Shown: positions 9,691 to 20,000 of the stretch, piece by piece | How the letters are laid out: each line of letters starts with the position of its first letter | Position numbering within the stretch: position 1 is the first letter of the stretch | Assembly: GCF_009827335.1 (NCBI RefSeq) | Contig: NZ_WTYH01000001.1 | Span: forward strand, 868,001 to 932,000 | DNA: 64,000 nucleotides | Reading direction: 5' to 3' | Origin: Aurantiacibacter arachoides | GTDB taxonomy: Bacteria > Pseudomonadota > Alphaproteobacteria > Sphingomonadales > Sphingomonadaceae | The notes under the pieces: model-generated | What the model saw: the letters and a program-made list of their open reading frames with translations, nothing else | Told to the model about the DNA's origin: nothing | Database searches by the model: none | Position numbers and translations under genes: made by a program

Positions 9691-10353
9691 CTAGACCTGG
9701 GCCGGCTGTGCCTCGCGCGCAGCCTGGCAAAAGGCCTTGATCCGCCCGATATCCTTCACGCCGCGCTCGCTTTCCAGCCCGCTGGAGGCATCGACCAGCG
9801 GCGCGCCGGTGTAGCGGATGGCGTCGGCCACGTTATCCGGCGTCAGCCCGCCTGCGAGGCCCCAATCCATCGCGTGGCGATAGTTCATCAGCAGCCGCCA
9901 ATCGAGCGTCAGGCCGTTGCCCCCGGGCAGGGCGCCCGCACTTGCGTGGGACGGGGCATCGTAGATCACCCGGTGCGCGGCATCCTTGAACCGTTCCGCC
10001 CGTTCCAGCGTGCCGCGGTCCTTCAGGCCCACGGCCTTCCACACCTCCAGCTTGGAATTGTCCTTGATGAGTTTCAGCCACTCCACCGTCTCGCTGCCGT
10101 GCAGTTGCAGCACGTCGGGCTCGATCGCCTGGAGCGCCAGCGCGGTGGCCTTGGGATCGAGGTTCACCGTCAGCAACACCGCCTTGACGTGCCGGGGCAG
10201 CCGCTGGCGCAGCTTGGCGGCATCGCTGATGGCGATGTGGCGCGGGCTGTCGGGGAAATGGACGAGGCCGATATGGGTGGCCCCCGCCTCCACCGCCGCA
10301 TCGACGGTTTCGGGCGTGGTCAGGCCACAGATCTTGATGAGGGTTTCGGGCAT
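9691..10353 (-). CDS. trpF: Phosphoribosylanthranilate isomerase
   Basis: Amadori rearrangement of phosphoribosylanthranilate to CdRP in tryptophan synthesis. The 220-residue TIM barrel has the N-terminal KICGLTTPE with its catalytic cysteine (Cys9), [13 protein letters not shown], and the C-terminal AGGLTPDNV and DASSGLES phosphate-binding segments ending [10 protein letters not shown]. It follows pyrF by 45 bases and precedes trpB. Confidence 0.97.
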   Translation of the reverse strand: MPETLIKICGLTTPETVDAAVEAGATHIGLVHFPDSPRHIAISDAAKLRQRLPRHVKAVLLTVNLDPKATALALQAIEPDVLQLHGSETVEWLKLIKDNSKLEVWKAVGLKDRGTLERAERFKDAAHRVIYDAPSHASAGALPGGNGLTLDWRLLMNYRHAMDWGLAGGLTPDNVADAIRYTGAPLVDASSGLESERGVKDIGRIKAFCQAAREAQPAQV

Positions 10354-10398
10354 GACGTGCAGATAGACCGAAGCGACGTTGGCGCAAGCCCGGCGCGG

Positions 10399-11073
10399 CT
10401 AGAGCGTGCCCTCGATCTCGCGCGCGGCGGCGAGGGGATCCTCCGCGCGGCTGATGGGACGGCCGATGACGAGCACGGAGGCCCCGTCATCGCGTGCCTG
10501 GCGAGGGGTGACGACGCGTTTCTGGTCGCCGGTTGCCCTGCCGCCGGGGCGCAGGCCGGGGACGACGAAGAAACCCTTGCGCCACTGGTCGTGGACCGCC
10601 TTGACCTCGTGGCCGGAGCACACGATCCCGTCCAGCCCGCTGGCCTCGGCGAGGTCGGCCAGCCGCATCACCTGATCGTGCGCGGTGCCGGAAACGCCGG
10701 TGCGGCCCAGCGCGGCGTCATCGAGGCTGGTCAGCACGGTCACGGCGACCACCTTGCAGTTCTCTCCCGCCGCAGCCTTGGCATCCTCCATCATCGCGCG
10801 TCCGCCGCTCGCGTGGACGGTGACGATGGCGGGTTCGAGCACGTGGATGGCCTGCATCGCGCCGGCCACGGTGTTGGGAATGTCGTGCAGTTTGAGGTCG
10901 AGAAACACCGGCAACCCCAGATGCGCGATCTCGTGCACGCCGTGGTGGCCGTGGGCGCAGAAGAATTCCAGCCCCAGCTTCACCCCGCCGATGTGGCCCT
11001 TCACCTTCTGGCACAGTGTCTTGGCCGCATCGAGCTGCGGCAGGTCGAGCGCCAGATAGACGGGGTTGGCCAT
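10399..11073 (-). CDS. pyrF: Orotidine 5'-phosphate decarboxylase
   Basis: Last step of UMP synthesis. The 224-residue barrel has the catalytic Asp-x-Lys-x-x-Asp array D59-x-K61-x-x-D64 in FLDLKLHDIPNT, Lys32 in GVKLGLEFF, and the phosphate-binding GRPISRAEDP near the end. It sits eight bases downstream of the LapA-domain gene and upstream of trpF; co-transcription of pyrimidine and tryptophan genes here is by position only. Confidence 0.96.
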   Translation of the reverse strand: MANPVYLALDLPQLDAAKTLCQKVKGHIGGVKLGLEFFCAHGHHGVHEIAHLGLPVFLDLKLHDIPNTVAGAMQAIHVLEPAIVTVHASGGRAMMEDAKAAAGENCKVVAVTVLTSLDDAALGRTGVSGTAHDQVMRLADLAEASGLDGIVCSGHEVKAVHDQWRKGFFVVPGLRPGGRATGDQKRVVTPRQARDDGASVLVIGRPISRAEDPLAAAREIEGTL

Positions 11074-11081
11074 CGCGCTGC

Positions 11082-11603
11082 CTATTCGCCCGGCGCGCGG
11101 TAGGTGCCGGGGGTGCCGATGGCTGGCCCAGTGCTGGCTGGCCCAGTGCTGGCGGGCGGGTTGCGCTCCGCCGTGTCGCGCACACCGTCGCCGTCGCGGT
11201 CGACCGGCGTGCGTGGGTGCGTGCCCTCGATCCCGTCCGCCGACGCCGTGCTGGTGACGGTGCCATAGGGGGTGGGGCCATCGGGGGTGAGCGGGTGGCG
11301 ATCGGCGCGATCGGGCACGCCGTCGCCATCGCTGTCATGCGCGACTGGCGTTACGGCAGCGGTGCGGGCGGCGCTTTCCAGGCTGGCGACCTTGCGCTGC
11401 AACCGCCACTTGCTGCCGCGGAAATACAGCCACATCGGCACGAAACCGATCAGGAAGCTGACGATCACGATGGCCGGAATCTTGGTATCGACCACGATGC
11501 CCTGCCAGATGCGGACGGTGACCGTGGGATCCCAGTTGGCGATGGAGAACAGCAGCAGCGCCACCAGCAGCAGCACCCATATTACGGTTCTCACGATTTG
11601 CAT
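11082..11603 (-). CDS. LapA-domain (DUF1049) inner-membrane protein with Asp-rich calcium-type repeats in its tail
   Basis: The first 75 of 173 residues match the lipopolysaccharide assembly protein A domain: a helix at about 6-22, the IANWDPTVTVRIW segment, a second helix at about 44-60 and a basic stretch. Most LapA-domain proteins stop soon after. This one continues with two copies of a thrombospondin-type-3/EF-loop-like motif, DSDGDGVPDRADRHP (90-104) and DRDGDGVRDTAERNP (135-149), separated by a Thr/Ser/Pro-rich linker. A duplicated 15-base unit encodes PASTGPASTGP near the C-terminus. First gene of the pyrF-trp-accD-folC run. With two helices and N-in topology the repeats would lie in the cytoplasm, which is odd for such motifs. 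Confidence 0.8.
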   Translation of the reverse strand: MQIVRTVIWVLLLVALLLFSIANWDPTVTVRIWQGIVVDTKIPAIVIVSFLIGFVPMWLYFRGSKWRLQRKVASLESAARTAAVTPVAHDSDGDGVPDRADRHPLTPDGPTPYGTVTSTASADGIEGTHPRTPVDRDGDGVRDTAERNPPASTGPASTGPAIGTPGTYRAPGE

Positions 11604-11689
11604 GGCGGCGTTCCTTCGGGTCGTTTGTCGGACGGGATGCTAGGCAAATGCGCGAGACTTGAAAAGGGGGCCCCTCGCGCAGCGGCGCC

Positions 11690-13000
11690 TCAGGTGAAGA
11701 CGCGGTCGAACACCGTATCGACGTGCTTGAAATGGTAATCGAGGTCGAACTTTTCCGCCAGCTCAGCCTCGCTCAGCGCGGCGGTGACCTCCGCATCGGC
11801 CTTGAGCAGGTCGAGCAGCGACAGCCTGCCGTCGCTTTCCCACACCTTCATCGCGTTGCGCTGCACCAGGCGGTAGGCGTTGTCGCGCGTGATGCCGGCC
11901 TGCGTCAGCGCCAGCAGCACCCGCTGCGAATGGACGAGGCCGCCCATGCGATCGAGGTTGGCCTGCATCCGTTCGGGATAGACCAGCAGCTTGTCGATCA
12001 CGTTCGTCAGCCGCGCCAGCGCGAAATCCAGCGTGATCGTGGCATCCGGGCCGATGAAGCGTTCGACGCTGGAATGGCTGATGTCGCGTTCATGCCACAG
12101 GGCCACGTTCTCCAGCGCGGGGAGGGCATAGGCGCGGATCATGCGGGCCTGGCCGGTCAGGTTCTCCGTCAGGATCGGGTTGCGCTTGTGCGGCATGGCG
12201 CTCGATCCCTTCTGGCCGGGCGCGAAATATTCCTCTGCCTCCAGCACCTCGGTGCGCTGGAGGTGACGGATTTCCACGGCCAGCCGCTCGATGCTGGAGG
12301 CGATGACGGCGAGCGTGGAAAAATACATGGCGTGCCGGTCGCGCGGGATGACCTGCGTGCTGACCGGCTCCACCTCCAGCTCGAGCTGTTCGGCGACATA
12401 GGCCTCCACAGCTGGAGCGATGTTGCCGAAGGTGCCCACCGCGCCGCTGATGGCGCAGGTGGCGATTTCGGCGCGGGCGTTCACCAGCCGGCGGCGGCAC
12501 CGGTCGAACTCGGCATAGGCCTGTGCCAGCTTGAGCCCGAAGGTCGTGGGCTCTGCATGGATGCCGTGGCTGCGGCCGATGGTGGGGGTGTACTTGTGCT
12601 CCTTTGCCCGGCGCTCGATAGCGGCGAGCAGGCCGTCCATGTCCTCCAACAGCAGGTCGGTGGCGCGGGCGAGTTGCAGGCTGAGCGTCGTGTCCAGCAC
12701 GTCGGAGCTGGTCATGCCCTGGTGCATGAAGCGCGCCTGTGGCCCCACCTGTTCGGCCACCCAGTCGAGGAAGGCGATGACATCGTGCTTGAGCACGGCT
12801 TCCTTGGCATCGATGGCGGCCACGTCGATACCGGGGTTGGTCTCCCACCACGCCCACAGCGCCCGCGCCGCGTCCTGCGGCACGACGCCCAGGTCCGCCA
12901 GCTTCTGCGTGGCGTGCGCCTCGATCAGGAACCAGATCTCGTACTTCGCCTCCGGCTCCCAGATCGCGGTCATGGCGGGGCGGGCGTAACGGGGGACCAT
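11690..13000 (-). CDS. purB: Adenylosuccinate lyase
   Basis: Splits fumarate from SAICAR and adenylosuccinate in purine synthesis. The 436-residue protein starts MVPRYARPAMTAIW, the usual start of the family, and has the superfamily signature GSSAMPHKRNP plus the TSSDVLDTTLSLQL segment and GRSHGIHAEPTTFG. It stands between the restriction-modification gene and the LapA-domain gene, all on the minus strand, with short gaps of about 90-100 bases on each side. Confidence 0.97.
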   Translation of the reverse strand: MVPRYARPAMTAIWEPEAKYEIWFLIEAHATQKLADLGVVPQDAARALWAWWETNPGIDVAAIDAKEAVLKHDVIAFLDWVAEQVGPQARFMHQGMTSSDVLDTTLSLQLARATDLLLEDMDGLLAAIERRAKEHKYTPTIGRSHGIHAEPTTFGLKLAQAYAEFDRCRRRLVNARAEIATCAISGAVGTFGNIAPAVEAYVAEQLELEVEPVSTQVIPRDRHAMYFSTLAVIASSIERLAVEIRHLQRTEVLEAEEYFAPGQKGSSAMPHKRNPILTENLTGQARMIRAYALPALENVALWHERDISHSSVERFIGPDATITLDFALARLTNVIDKLLVYPERMQANLDRMGGLVHSQRVLLALTQAGITRDNAYRLVQRNAMKVWESDGRLSLLDLLKADAEVTAALSEAELAEKFDLDYHFKHVDTVFDRVFT

Positions 13001-13098
13001 GGGAGACTCCGGGGCAAGGTTTCGGCGGGTTTCGCGGTAGGGCGGCTATGCGACCGGGGGCCGGATGGCAAGGTGGGGGTGGGAGGAGTGTGAGCGGT

Positions 13099-16041
13099 TC
13101 ATCCCTCGCGCTGGCGCTTGCGGGCGGTGCGCCGGTTGGCCTTTTCCGCGCCGGACAGCGGGTTCACCAGTTTCTCGTAGAGCCCGAACAGGTGCTCCAC
13201 CCGGTCGCGGTCGCTCTCGAACGGCGCGCGGCGGTAAAGCCGGTCCACGGCCACGTCGAGCGCGGCGTGGGCGCGGCGCAGGTTGGCGGGCATGGTGTCG
13301 GGGTCATAGAGATCGGCGAGGCTGGAGGTCGGGTGCGCGGCGCGGGCGTCGAGCACGGCTTGGGCGAGGGATTCAATTTTCTCGCGCTGGGTGGGGGTGG
13401 CTTCGGGCCAGGGGAAGGTGTTGTAAACTACTCCGACCGAATACATATAATCGGACTTCATCCGTCCTGTAATCGCTCGCATCCAGGCCATGTGCATCGT
13501 GCTGGTGACTATCGAGAAATCCCAAAGTGTTGCATCGACAAGAAGGCGCAACTTGTCACTCGGGATAGTCGGGGGTTGCAGCCAACCTATTGGAGCATAT
13601 TCCCTGCGCTCAGAACTTACTTGAGGAATGGCTAGGAAAGGTCGTTCTGGTATCACTGTAACGTGATACTCCAAAGGCGAGGCCGCTAAACTTGCAGCAG
13701 AGCTTCCAGACTTCGCTTTCGTGCCATTCGGCTTTCCTTTCGGACCAATTTCCGATTGTCGAAATCTGCGGACCAAATCGAGACGCGAAGTAAGTTCCTT
13801 AGACGCGCGGATTTTGGCGGGTTCGGCGGTCTGGAGAGACAATATCCAACGCTGACCGTCGTTGATGAATTCGCTTGCACCGAGATATGGACGGATGAAG
13901 CTGACAATCTCGGGTTCTGCGACGGCGATGGCCGCTCTTTCTTGTGGTCCTAAAGTTAAATACCCGCCATCAAGGGGTTTGCTTCCCGTAATTAACTTTG
14001 CCGAGCCGTTAATCGGCTGAGACACGCTCGCGACGACGAGATGTCTGTCCGCTCCCTTTGCATCGAAGAGATATGCCGTCAGCGCCCCATGCCGGCTCTC
14101 GACCGGGTCGCTCTTGATATCGGGATAGGAGAACAGCCGCTTCTCCGCCGGCTCGAAATCCCGATGCGTCAGCCCGACGATTACCACATGAACATGCGCC
14201 TTGCCCCGCGCTTCGCTGAACCAGTTGAAGGTGCGATGGGCAAAGGCGATTTCCAGCCCGTAGCGGTCGAACAGGATGGGCCAGAGCTGCGCCACCTGCT
14301 CACCCTGCGTAATCGAATTGGTCGAAACGAAGGCGATGCGGATGCGCCGATTAGCCCTCGCCCCTTGAGGGGAGAGGGTTGGGAGAGGGGACGGGCGCGC
14401 GGCTTCCCCCTCTCCCTCCGCCCCTTCGGGGCTCCCCCCTCTCCCCTGAAGGGGTGAGGGTATCATGCCATTTACGTACTGCCCCGCCTTCAAAAACCAC
14501 GCCGCCACGTAGTCCAGCGTGCCGCCGCTACCGCCCAGCGCGGCGATGCGGCGGACCTGCGCGCGCTGGTCGGCGGTCTGGAACTTCGCGCCCACGAACG
14601 GCGGATTGCCCATCACGAAGCTGCACTGCTCGGCGGGCAGCACCGTGTTCCAGTCCACCTCCAGCGCGTCGCCGTGGCGGATGGTCGCGCCTCCGGTCAG
14701 CGGGATGCGGGCATAATTGAGCCGGAAGGCCTCGTTGATGGCATTGTTGGCGATGTGGTCGGCCATCCACATCGCCACCTCGGCGATCATCGCGGGAAAT
14801 TCCTCGTATTCGATGCCGTAGAACTGGTCGACCGTGACGCGGGTCAGCAGGGCGGCGTCGATGCGCTGGTCGCCATACAGCTCCTGCAGGCACTCCAGCT
14901 CCAGCTGGCGCACCTCGCGGTAGGCGATGACGAGGAAGTTGCCGCAGCCGCAGGCCGGATCGAGGAACCGCATCCGCGACAGCCGCGCCTGGAATTCGAG
15001 CAGCGACTTTTCCCTGGCCGTCTTGCGCGCCTTCAGCGTCTCCAGTTCCTCGCGCAGCTCGTCCAGGAACAACGGGCCGATCACCTTGAGGATGTTCGCC
15101 TCGCTGGTGTAATGCGCGCCTTTCGCTCGCCGCTCCTTGGCGTCCATCACGGACTGGAACAGGCTGCCGAAGATCGCCGGACTGACAGACGACCAATCGT
15201 GGCGGCAGGCATCCAGCAAGTCCTCGCGCATCTTCGCGTCAAAGATCGGGGTGCGCAGGTTCTCGCGGAACAGCCTGCCGTTGACGTAGGGAAACTGGTT
15301 GAGTTCGCCCGACAGATTCGCCTGTCGCTGATCCTCGGGCGTGTCTAGCACCTCGAAAAGTTCGTTGATGACCCGGCCTACGTTGCTGCCGTCGGGCGCG
15401 GTATCGTTCTCGATCAGCTGGAGGAAGATGTCCTTGGGCTGGAAGATGCCGGTATCGTCCGCGAACATGCAGAACAGGAGCCGGACCAGAAACCGTTCGA
15501 GATTGTGGCCGGTGTAGTTGTTGGCCTCCAGCGCGTCATGGATACGCCCCATCAGCTCGGCGGCCTTTATGGTGACCGATTCCTGCCGCTCGAAGCTGAC
15601 CCTGCGGCCCAACATGAAGTCGAACGCCTGTACGTGCTTGTGCAGGTCTTTCAGGCTGAACTGCAACGGATCACCGCCGCCGTCACGGTCACGCAGTACC
15701 CATTTCTGGAAGTCGCAGGTCAGGATGAAGCGCGGTTGCTCGGTAGGATGGATGCCAACAAGGTAGTCGAGCGCCTGGGTCTCCGCCTTCTTCAGGTCGA
15801 GGTTGCTGCTCTTCTGTTCGACAAGCAGGGTGCGCGGCCAGAACAGGTCGACGAAACCCTGCCTGTTGTCGAGAAGTGTGACCCTCCGCTCGTAGTCCGC
15901 CACCGTCCGGCGACGGATGCCGAACACCTCGAAGAAGTCGTTGTAGAAGCTCTGCGTCTCGCCCTTCTCGTAATGCGCGTCCTTCCACTCCTCGCTGAAG
16001 GCCCGCGCACGCCGCGCGATCTCGTCCCATCCCAGTCGCAT
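13099..16041 (-). CDS. Single-chain type IIL (MmeI-like) restriction-modification enzyme
   Basis: A 980-residue protein in the order nuclease, helical spacer, methyltransferase, target recognition. The N-terminus has a PD-(D/E)xK centre: Asp65 followed nine residues later by Glu75-x-Lys77 (FVDLFWPRTLLVEQKSS), the same D-x9-ExK spacing as MmeI. HYTSEANILKVI leads into the adenine-methyltransferase domain with DPACGCGNFL (motif I) and GNPPF (motif IV). The C-terminal third (PEWA/IPQVSSERREY region onward) fits a recognition domain, so one polypeptide can both cut and modify. No separate specificity or methylase gene is near. A palindromic repeat of 106 bases interrupts the methyltransferase part in frame (see 14355-14460), adding about 38 low-complexity residues before IRIAFVSTNSITQGEQ. 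Cutting activity cannot be judged from sequence. Confidence 0.88.
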   Translation of the reverse strand: MRLGWDEIARRARAFSEEWKDAHYEKGETQSFYNDFFEVFGIRRRTVADYERRVTLLDNRQGFVDLFWPRTLLVEQKSSNLDLKKAETQALDYLVGIHPTEQPRFILTCDFQKWVLRDRDGGGDPLQFSLKDLHKHVQAFDFMLGRRVSFERQESVTIKAAELMGRIHDALEANNYTGHNLERFLVRLLFCMFADDTGIFQPKDIFLQLIENDTAPDGSNVGRVINELFEVLDTPEDQRQANLSGELNQFPYVNGRLFRENLRTPIFDAKMREDLLDACRHDWSSVSPAIFGSLFQSVMDAKERRAKGAHYTSEANILKVIGPLFLDELREELETLKARKTAREKSLLEFQARLSRMRFLDPACGCGNFLVIAYREVRQLELECLQELYGDQRIDAALLTRVTVDQFYGIEYEEFPAMIAEVAMWMADHIANNAINEAFRLNYARIPLTGGATIRHGDALEVDWNTVLPAEQCSFVMGNPPFVGAKFQTADQRAQVRRIAALGGSGGTLDYVAAWFLKAGQYVNGMIPSPLQGRGGSPEGAEGEGEAARPSPLPTLSPQGARANRRIRIAFVSTNSITQGEQVAQLWPILFDRYGLEIAFAHRTFNWFSEARGKAHVHVVIVGLTHRDFEPAEKRLFSYPDIKSDPVESRHGALTAYLFDAKGADRHLVVASVSQPINGSAKLITGSKPLDGGYLTLGPQERAAIAVAEPEIVSFIRPYLGASEFINDGQRWILSLQTAEPAKIRASKELTSRLDLVRRFRQSEIGPKGKPNGTKAKSGSSAASLAASPLEYHVTVIPERPFLAIPQVSSERREYAPIGWLQPPTIPSDKLRLLVDATLWDFSIVTSTMHMAWMRAITGRMKSDYMYSVGVVYNTFPWPEATPTQREKIESLAQAVLDARAAHPTSSLADLYDPDTMPANLRRAHAALDVAVDRLYRRAPFESDRDRVEHLFGLYEKLVNPLSGAEKANRRTARKRQREG
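14355..14460. repeat. Palindromic repeat element inside the restriction-modification gene
   Basis: A 106-base C/G-rich segment bounded by 24-base inverted repeats (14355-14378 and 14437-14460) that match at 22 of 24 positions, with a further partial palindrome in the middle (CCGCCCCTTCGGGG). On the minus strand it is read through as a Gly/Pro/Glu/Ser-rich peptide beginning PSPLQGRGG. The CCCTC-CCCCTT-AGGGGAGAGGG arm is a type of dispersed repeat common in G+C-rich proteobacterial genomes. Confidence 0.8.
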
Positions 16042-16257
16042 AAGATTGCCCCTTTGCCCGCCTTCCTAACGCCCCCCGCCAACCCCGCAAGCCAAAGCCC
16101 TTTCCTACAGCGCGGTGCCCGTGCTGCTTCGCCTGCGCTCTTTCAGATCGTCCGGTGCCCGCGCTCCGTGTCCTTGCAGCTCCGGCAGGGGCGCGTCTGT
16201 ATCAGCTTCGTCAACTTGGCGCGCCGGGGCGTCGGTGCGATTCGGCGGGGGAGGGGC

Positions 16258-16959
16258 CTACATCACCCCCTTGGCGCGCAGGCTGACGTGCCCCTCGCGC
16301 CCCACGATCACGTGGTCGTGCACGGTGATGCCGACGTGCCGGCCGGCCTCGGCGATGGCCTGGGTGATGCGGATGTCGGCGCGGCTGGGTTCCGGGTTGC
16401 CGCTGGGGTGATTGTGGACGAGGATCAGCGCCGACGCGCCCACGTCCAGGCCGCGGCGGATCACCTCGCGCGGATGGATCGCGGCCTCGTCCACCGTGCC
16501 ATCGCCCACGTGGTGATCCAGCACCAGGCGGTTCCTGGTATCGAGGTAGAGCACCCGCACCCGCTCGATCGTCAGGTGGGCCATGTCGATGGCGAGGTAA
16601 TCCAGCAGCGACTGCCAGCTGCCCAGCACCGGCTTGTTGGTCAGTTCGCTTTTCGCCATGCGCCGGGCGACCAGCGCGGCGATCTTGAGCTGGGCGATGC
16701 TGGCGTCCGACACGCCCTTTACCTGGCCGAGCGCGCCCGGCTCTGCGTTGAGGACGCCTGACAGGGTGCCGAACCGGGCAAGCAGGGCCTTGGCCATCGG
16801 CTTCGTGTCACCCCGCGCCAGCGCGCCGAACAGCAGGTATTCCAGCACTTCATAATCGGCCAGCGCCTCTGCAGCGCCCGACAGCAGTTTCTCCCGCAAC
16901 CGCGCACGATGGCCCGCGCCAGAGGGCGGCTGTGGCGATTTATCGGCCTGTTCCGCCAT
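16258..16959 (-). CDS. radC: RadC-family JAB-domain protein
   Basis: A 233-residue member of the RadC family, whose cellular role is still debated despite the DNA-repair name. It has an N-terminal helix-hairpin-helix-like part (about 18-90, LADYEVLEYLLFGALARGDTKP) and a C-terminal JAB metalloprotease-like fold with the zinc motif HNHPSGNPEPSRAD and the upstream Glu in the ERVRVLYLD region. The start at 16959 (M-A-E-Q-A-D) is 70 bases from the divergent ydbH start. The 216 bases between its stop and the restriction gene hold no ORF or structure I can support. Confidence 0.92.
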   Translation of the reverse strand: MAEQADKSPQPPSGAGHRARLREKLLSGAAEALADYEVLEYLLFGALARGDTKPMAKALLARFGTLSGVLNAEPGALGQVKGVSDASIAQLKIAALVARRMAKSELTNKPVLGSWQSLLDYLAIDMAHLTIERVRVLYLDTRNRLVLDHHVGDGTVDEAAIHPREVIRRGLDVGASALILVHNHPSGNPEPSRADIRITQAIAEAGRHVGITVHDHVIVGREGHVSLRAKGVM

Positions 16960-17029
16960 GCGAAGTTCATCCCCCGTGTACCATCCCGCATTGCCTTTGC
17001 GGCCCGGGTCGCGCAAGTGTCGGGATGCG

Positions 17030-20000
17030 ATGGCGCAGGATGAAGCTCTGACAGACGAGGCTCGCCCGCGCGGTCGCAAGCGGTTGTTCGCACAGCGTCT
17101 GGGCATCGTGCTGCTTATCGCGCTGGTGGTGGCGGTAGCCTGGGCCTGGAACCAGCGCGTCACTTTCGCCGACGATGCCATCGAACAGTTCATGGCCGAA
17201 AACGATATTCGCGCGACCTGGACGACCGAAATCATCGGACCTGACGAGCAAGTCATCACCAATCTCGTCATCGGCGATCCGGCCAGGCCGGACCTCACCG
17301 TGGAGCGGGTGGAGATAGCCACGCGGCTGCGCTGGGGCCTGCCCGACGTGACCGCGCTGCGGCTGGTGGGCCCGCGCATCTACGGCAGCTATCGCGGTGG
17401 CAGGCTGAGTTTCGGCGATCTCGATCCGCTGATTTTCCCGGAGGAGACCGGCCAGCCGTTCGAATTTCCCGCGCTGGACCTGTTTGTCGAAGACGGGCGC
17501 GGGCTGCTGCTGACGGATTTTGGCCGGGTGGGTTTCAAGCTGGCGGGGGGAGGTCACCTGCGCGGCGGGTTCACCGCCGAGCTTGCGGCGATTTCCGAAA
17601 CGATCGATCTGGGTGCCTGCGGTATCGAGCGGCCCACGCTTTACGGCACCGTGTCCATCGATGCGGAGCGGCCACGCTTCGATGGCCCGGCACGCTTCGG
17701 CAGCCTTGCCTGCCCCGATAGCCGAGTGGCGATCGCCGACGGCACCGTCGTGCTGGGCGTGCAGGTCGATCGCAATCTGGAGGACGTGGAGGGCGACTAC
17801 CGCCTAGCGCTGGGCGATACTGCGTTGGCTGGCGTAACTGCCTCGTCACTTGCCGGGGAGGGGCGCTTGTCGTGGCGCGACGGCGATCTTGCCGCGCTTT
17901 ATGACCTTGCGGCGGCGGATGTGACCACCTCTTCCGCGCGAGCGGGCGGCCTGACCCTCGAGGGGCGGGTGCGGACAGCGGACGATCTCGCCCGCATCGA
18001 TGTAGAAGGCGAGGTCGCCGGCCGGGGCCTGGCCCTTGGCCCCGACCTCGACGCAACCATTGCCGGCGCGGCGGACAACGCTCGCGGAACACTGCTCGAA
18101 CCGCTGCTGAGCCGCCTCGCCCTGAACCTGGCGAGAGAGCTGCGTTCGAGCAGCCTTGCCGCCACCTTCGATGCGCGGTCCACACGCGACCTGACCAGCA
18201 TCACCATTCCCGAGGCGCGGGTGCGTGGCAGCGGTGGGAGCACTATCGCCTCGCTATCGCGCGGGCAGGTCACGCTTGGCGCATCGGGCCTGCCGCGCTT
18301 CGCCGGCAATTTCACCACCGGCGGCGAGGGATTGCCGCAGATCACCGGGCGCATGGAGCAATCCGCGGGTGGCGCGCTGGCGATGCGATTGGCCATGCGC
18401 GAATACGCCTCGGGCAATTCCCGCCTCGCCATCCCGGTGATGAGCGTGCTGCAAGGCGCGGACGGGCGGGTGGCGCTGGACGGGCGGGTGCTCGCCAGCG
18501 GACCCTTGCCTGGCGGGTTTGCGCAAGGGCTGGACCTGCCCGTCGACGGCACCATCGCGCCTGACGGTTCGCTGGCGTTGTGGACCGGTTGCCGGCAGGT
18601 GCGCTTCGAACGGCTGGCGTTCTCCAACCTGGAACTGAACCGTCAGTCGCTTATCCTGTGCCCGCCGGGTGGACGCTCGATCCTGGCCTACGACCGCGGC
18701 GGATTGCGACTGGCTGCGGGCGCGACCGCGCTCGATCTCTCCGGTCGGCTGGCGCAGACGCCCATCCGCGTGCGCAGTGGGCCGGTCGGGGTGGCCTGGC
18801 CGGGCGCGCTGGTGGCGCGCGATCTCGACGTTGCGCTTGGCCCCGCCGAGCGAGCCCAGCGTTTCCAGATAACCGATCTACGCGCTGATCTATCTGCCGG
18901 GGGTATTGGCGGCGATTTCGCTGGTGCCGACGTGTTCCTAGCCAGCGTCCCGCTCGACGTGCTCGGCGCGAGCGGCAACTGGCGATATGCCGGCAACCGG
19001 TTGACGCTGGAGGGCGCAAGCTTCGGGCTGGAGGACCGGCAGGATGCCGACCGCTTCGAACCGCTATCCGCCGAAGGGGCCAGCCTGACGTTGTTCGCCA
19101 ACCGGATAACCGCCGATGCGCTGCTGCGGCATCCGGGCAGCGGACAGGTGGTGACCGCGGCGCATATCGAGCACGATCTGTCCAGCGGCACCGGCTTTGC
19201 CGACCTCGATGTTCCCGGGCTCGCCTTTGTCGATGGTGCCTTCCAGCCGACCGACCTGACCCGCCTGGCGCTGGGCGTGGTGGCGAATGTCGAGGGCACT
19301 GTGCGCGGCACGGGCCGTATCGACTGGAGCAGCGCGGGGGTGACGTCCACGGGCCGGTTCTCGAGCGACGCGCTTGACCTTGCCGCTGCGTTCGGGCCGG
19401 TGAAGGGTGCCAGCGGCACCGTGGTCTTCACCGACCTGCTCGGCCTGACGACCGCTCCCGACCAACGCATCCAGGTTGTCAGCGTCAATCCGGGCATCGA
19501 GGTCTTCGACGGCGAAGTTGCCTTCCAGCTCATCGATGGCGAACGTATTGCGTTGAGCGGTGGGCGATGGCCGTTCATGGGCGGCATGCTCACCCTGCGC
19601 CCGGTCACCATCAACCTCGGCGTGGACGAAACGCGCAACTACGTGCTCGAAATCGACGGGTTGGAGGCGGCGCAGTTCGTCGAGCGGATGGAGATCGGCA
19701 ACCTCGCGGCAAGCGGCACGTTCGACGGCGTCATCCCGCTCGTGTTCGATGCCGACGGCAATGGCCAGCTGATCGGGGGCCGTCTGGTGTCGCGCCCGCC
19801 GGGGGGCAATGTCTCCTACGTCGGCGAACTCAGCTACGAAGACCTCTCGTTCTTCGCCAATTATGCGTTTCGGACGCTGCGCGACCTGCAATATGATCGC
19901 ATGGAGGTGCTGCTCAACGGCTCGCTGACCGGCGAACTGGTGACCCGGGTCAACTTTACCGGCATCAGGCAGGGTCCGGCAGCGGAACGCAACATCGTCA

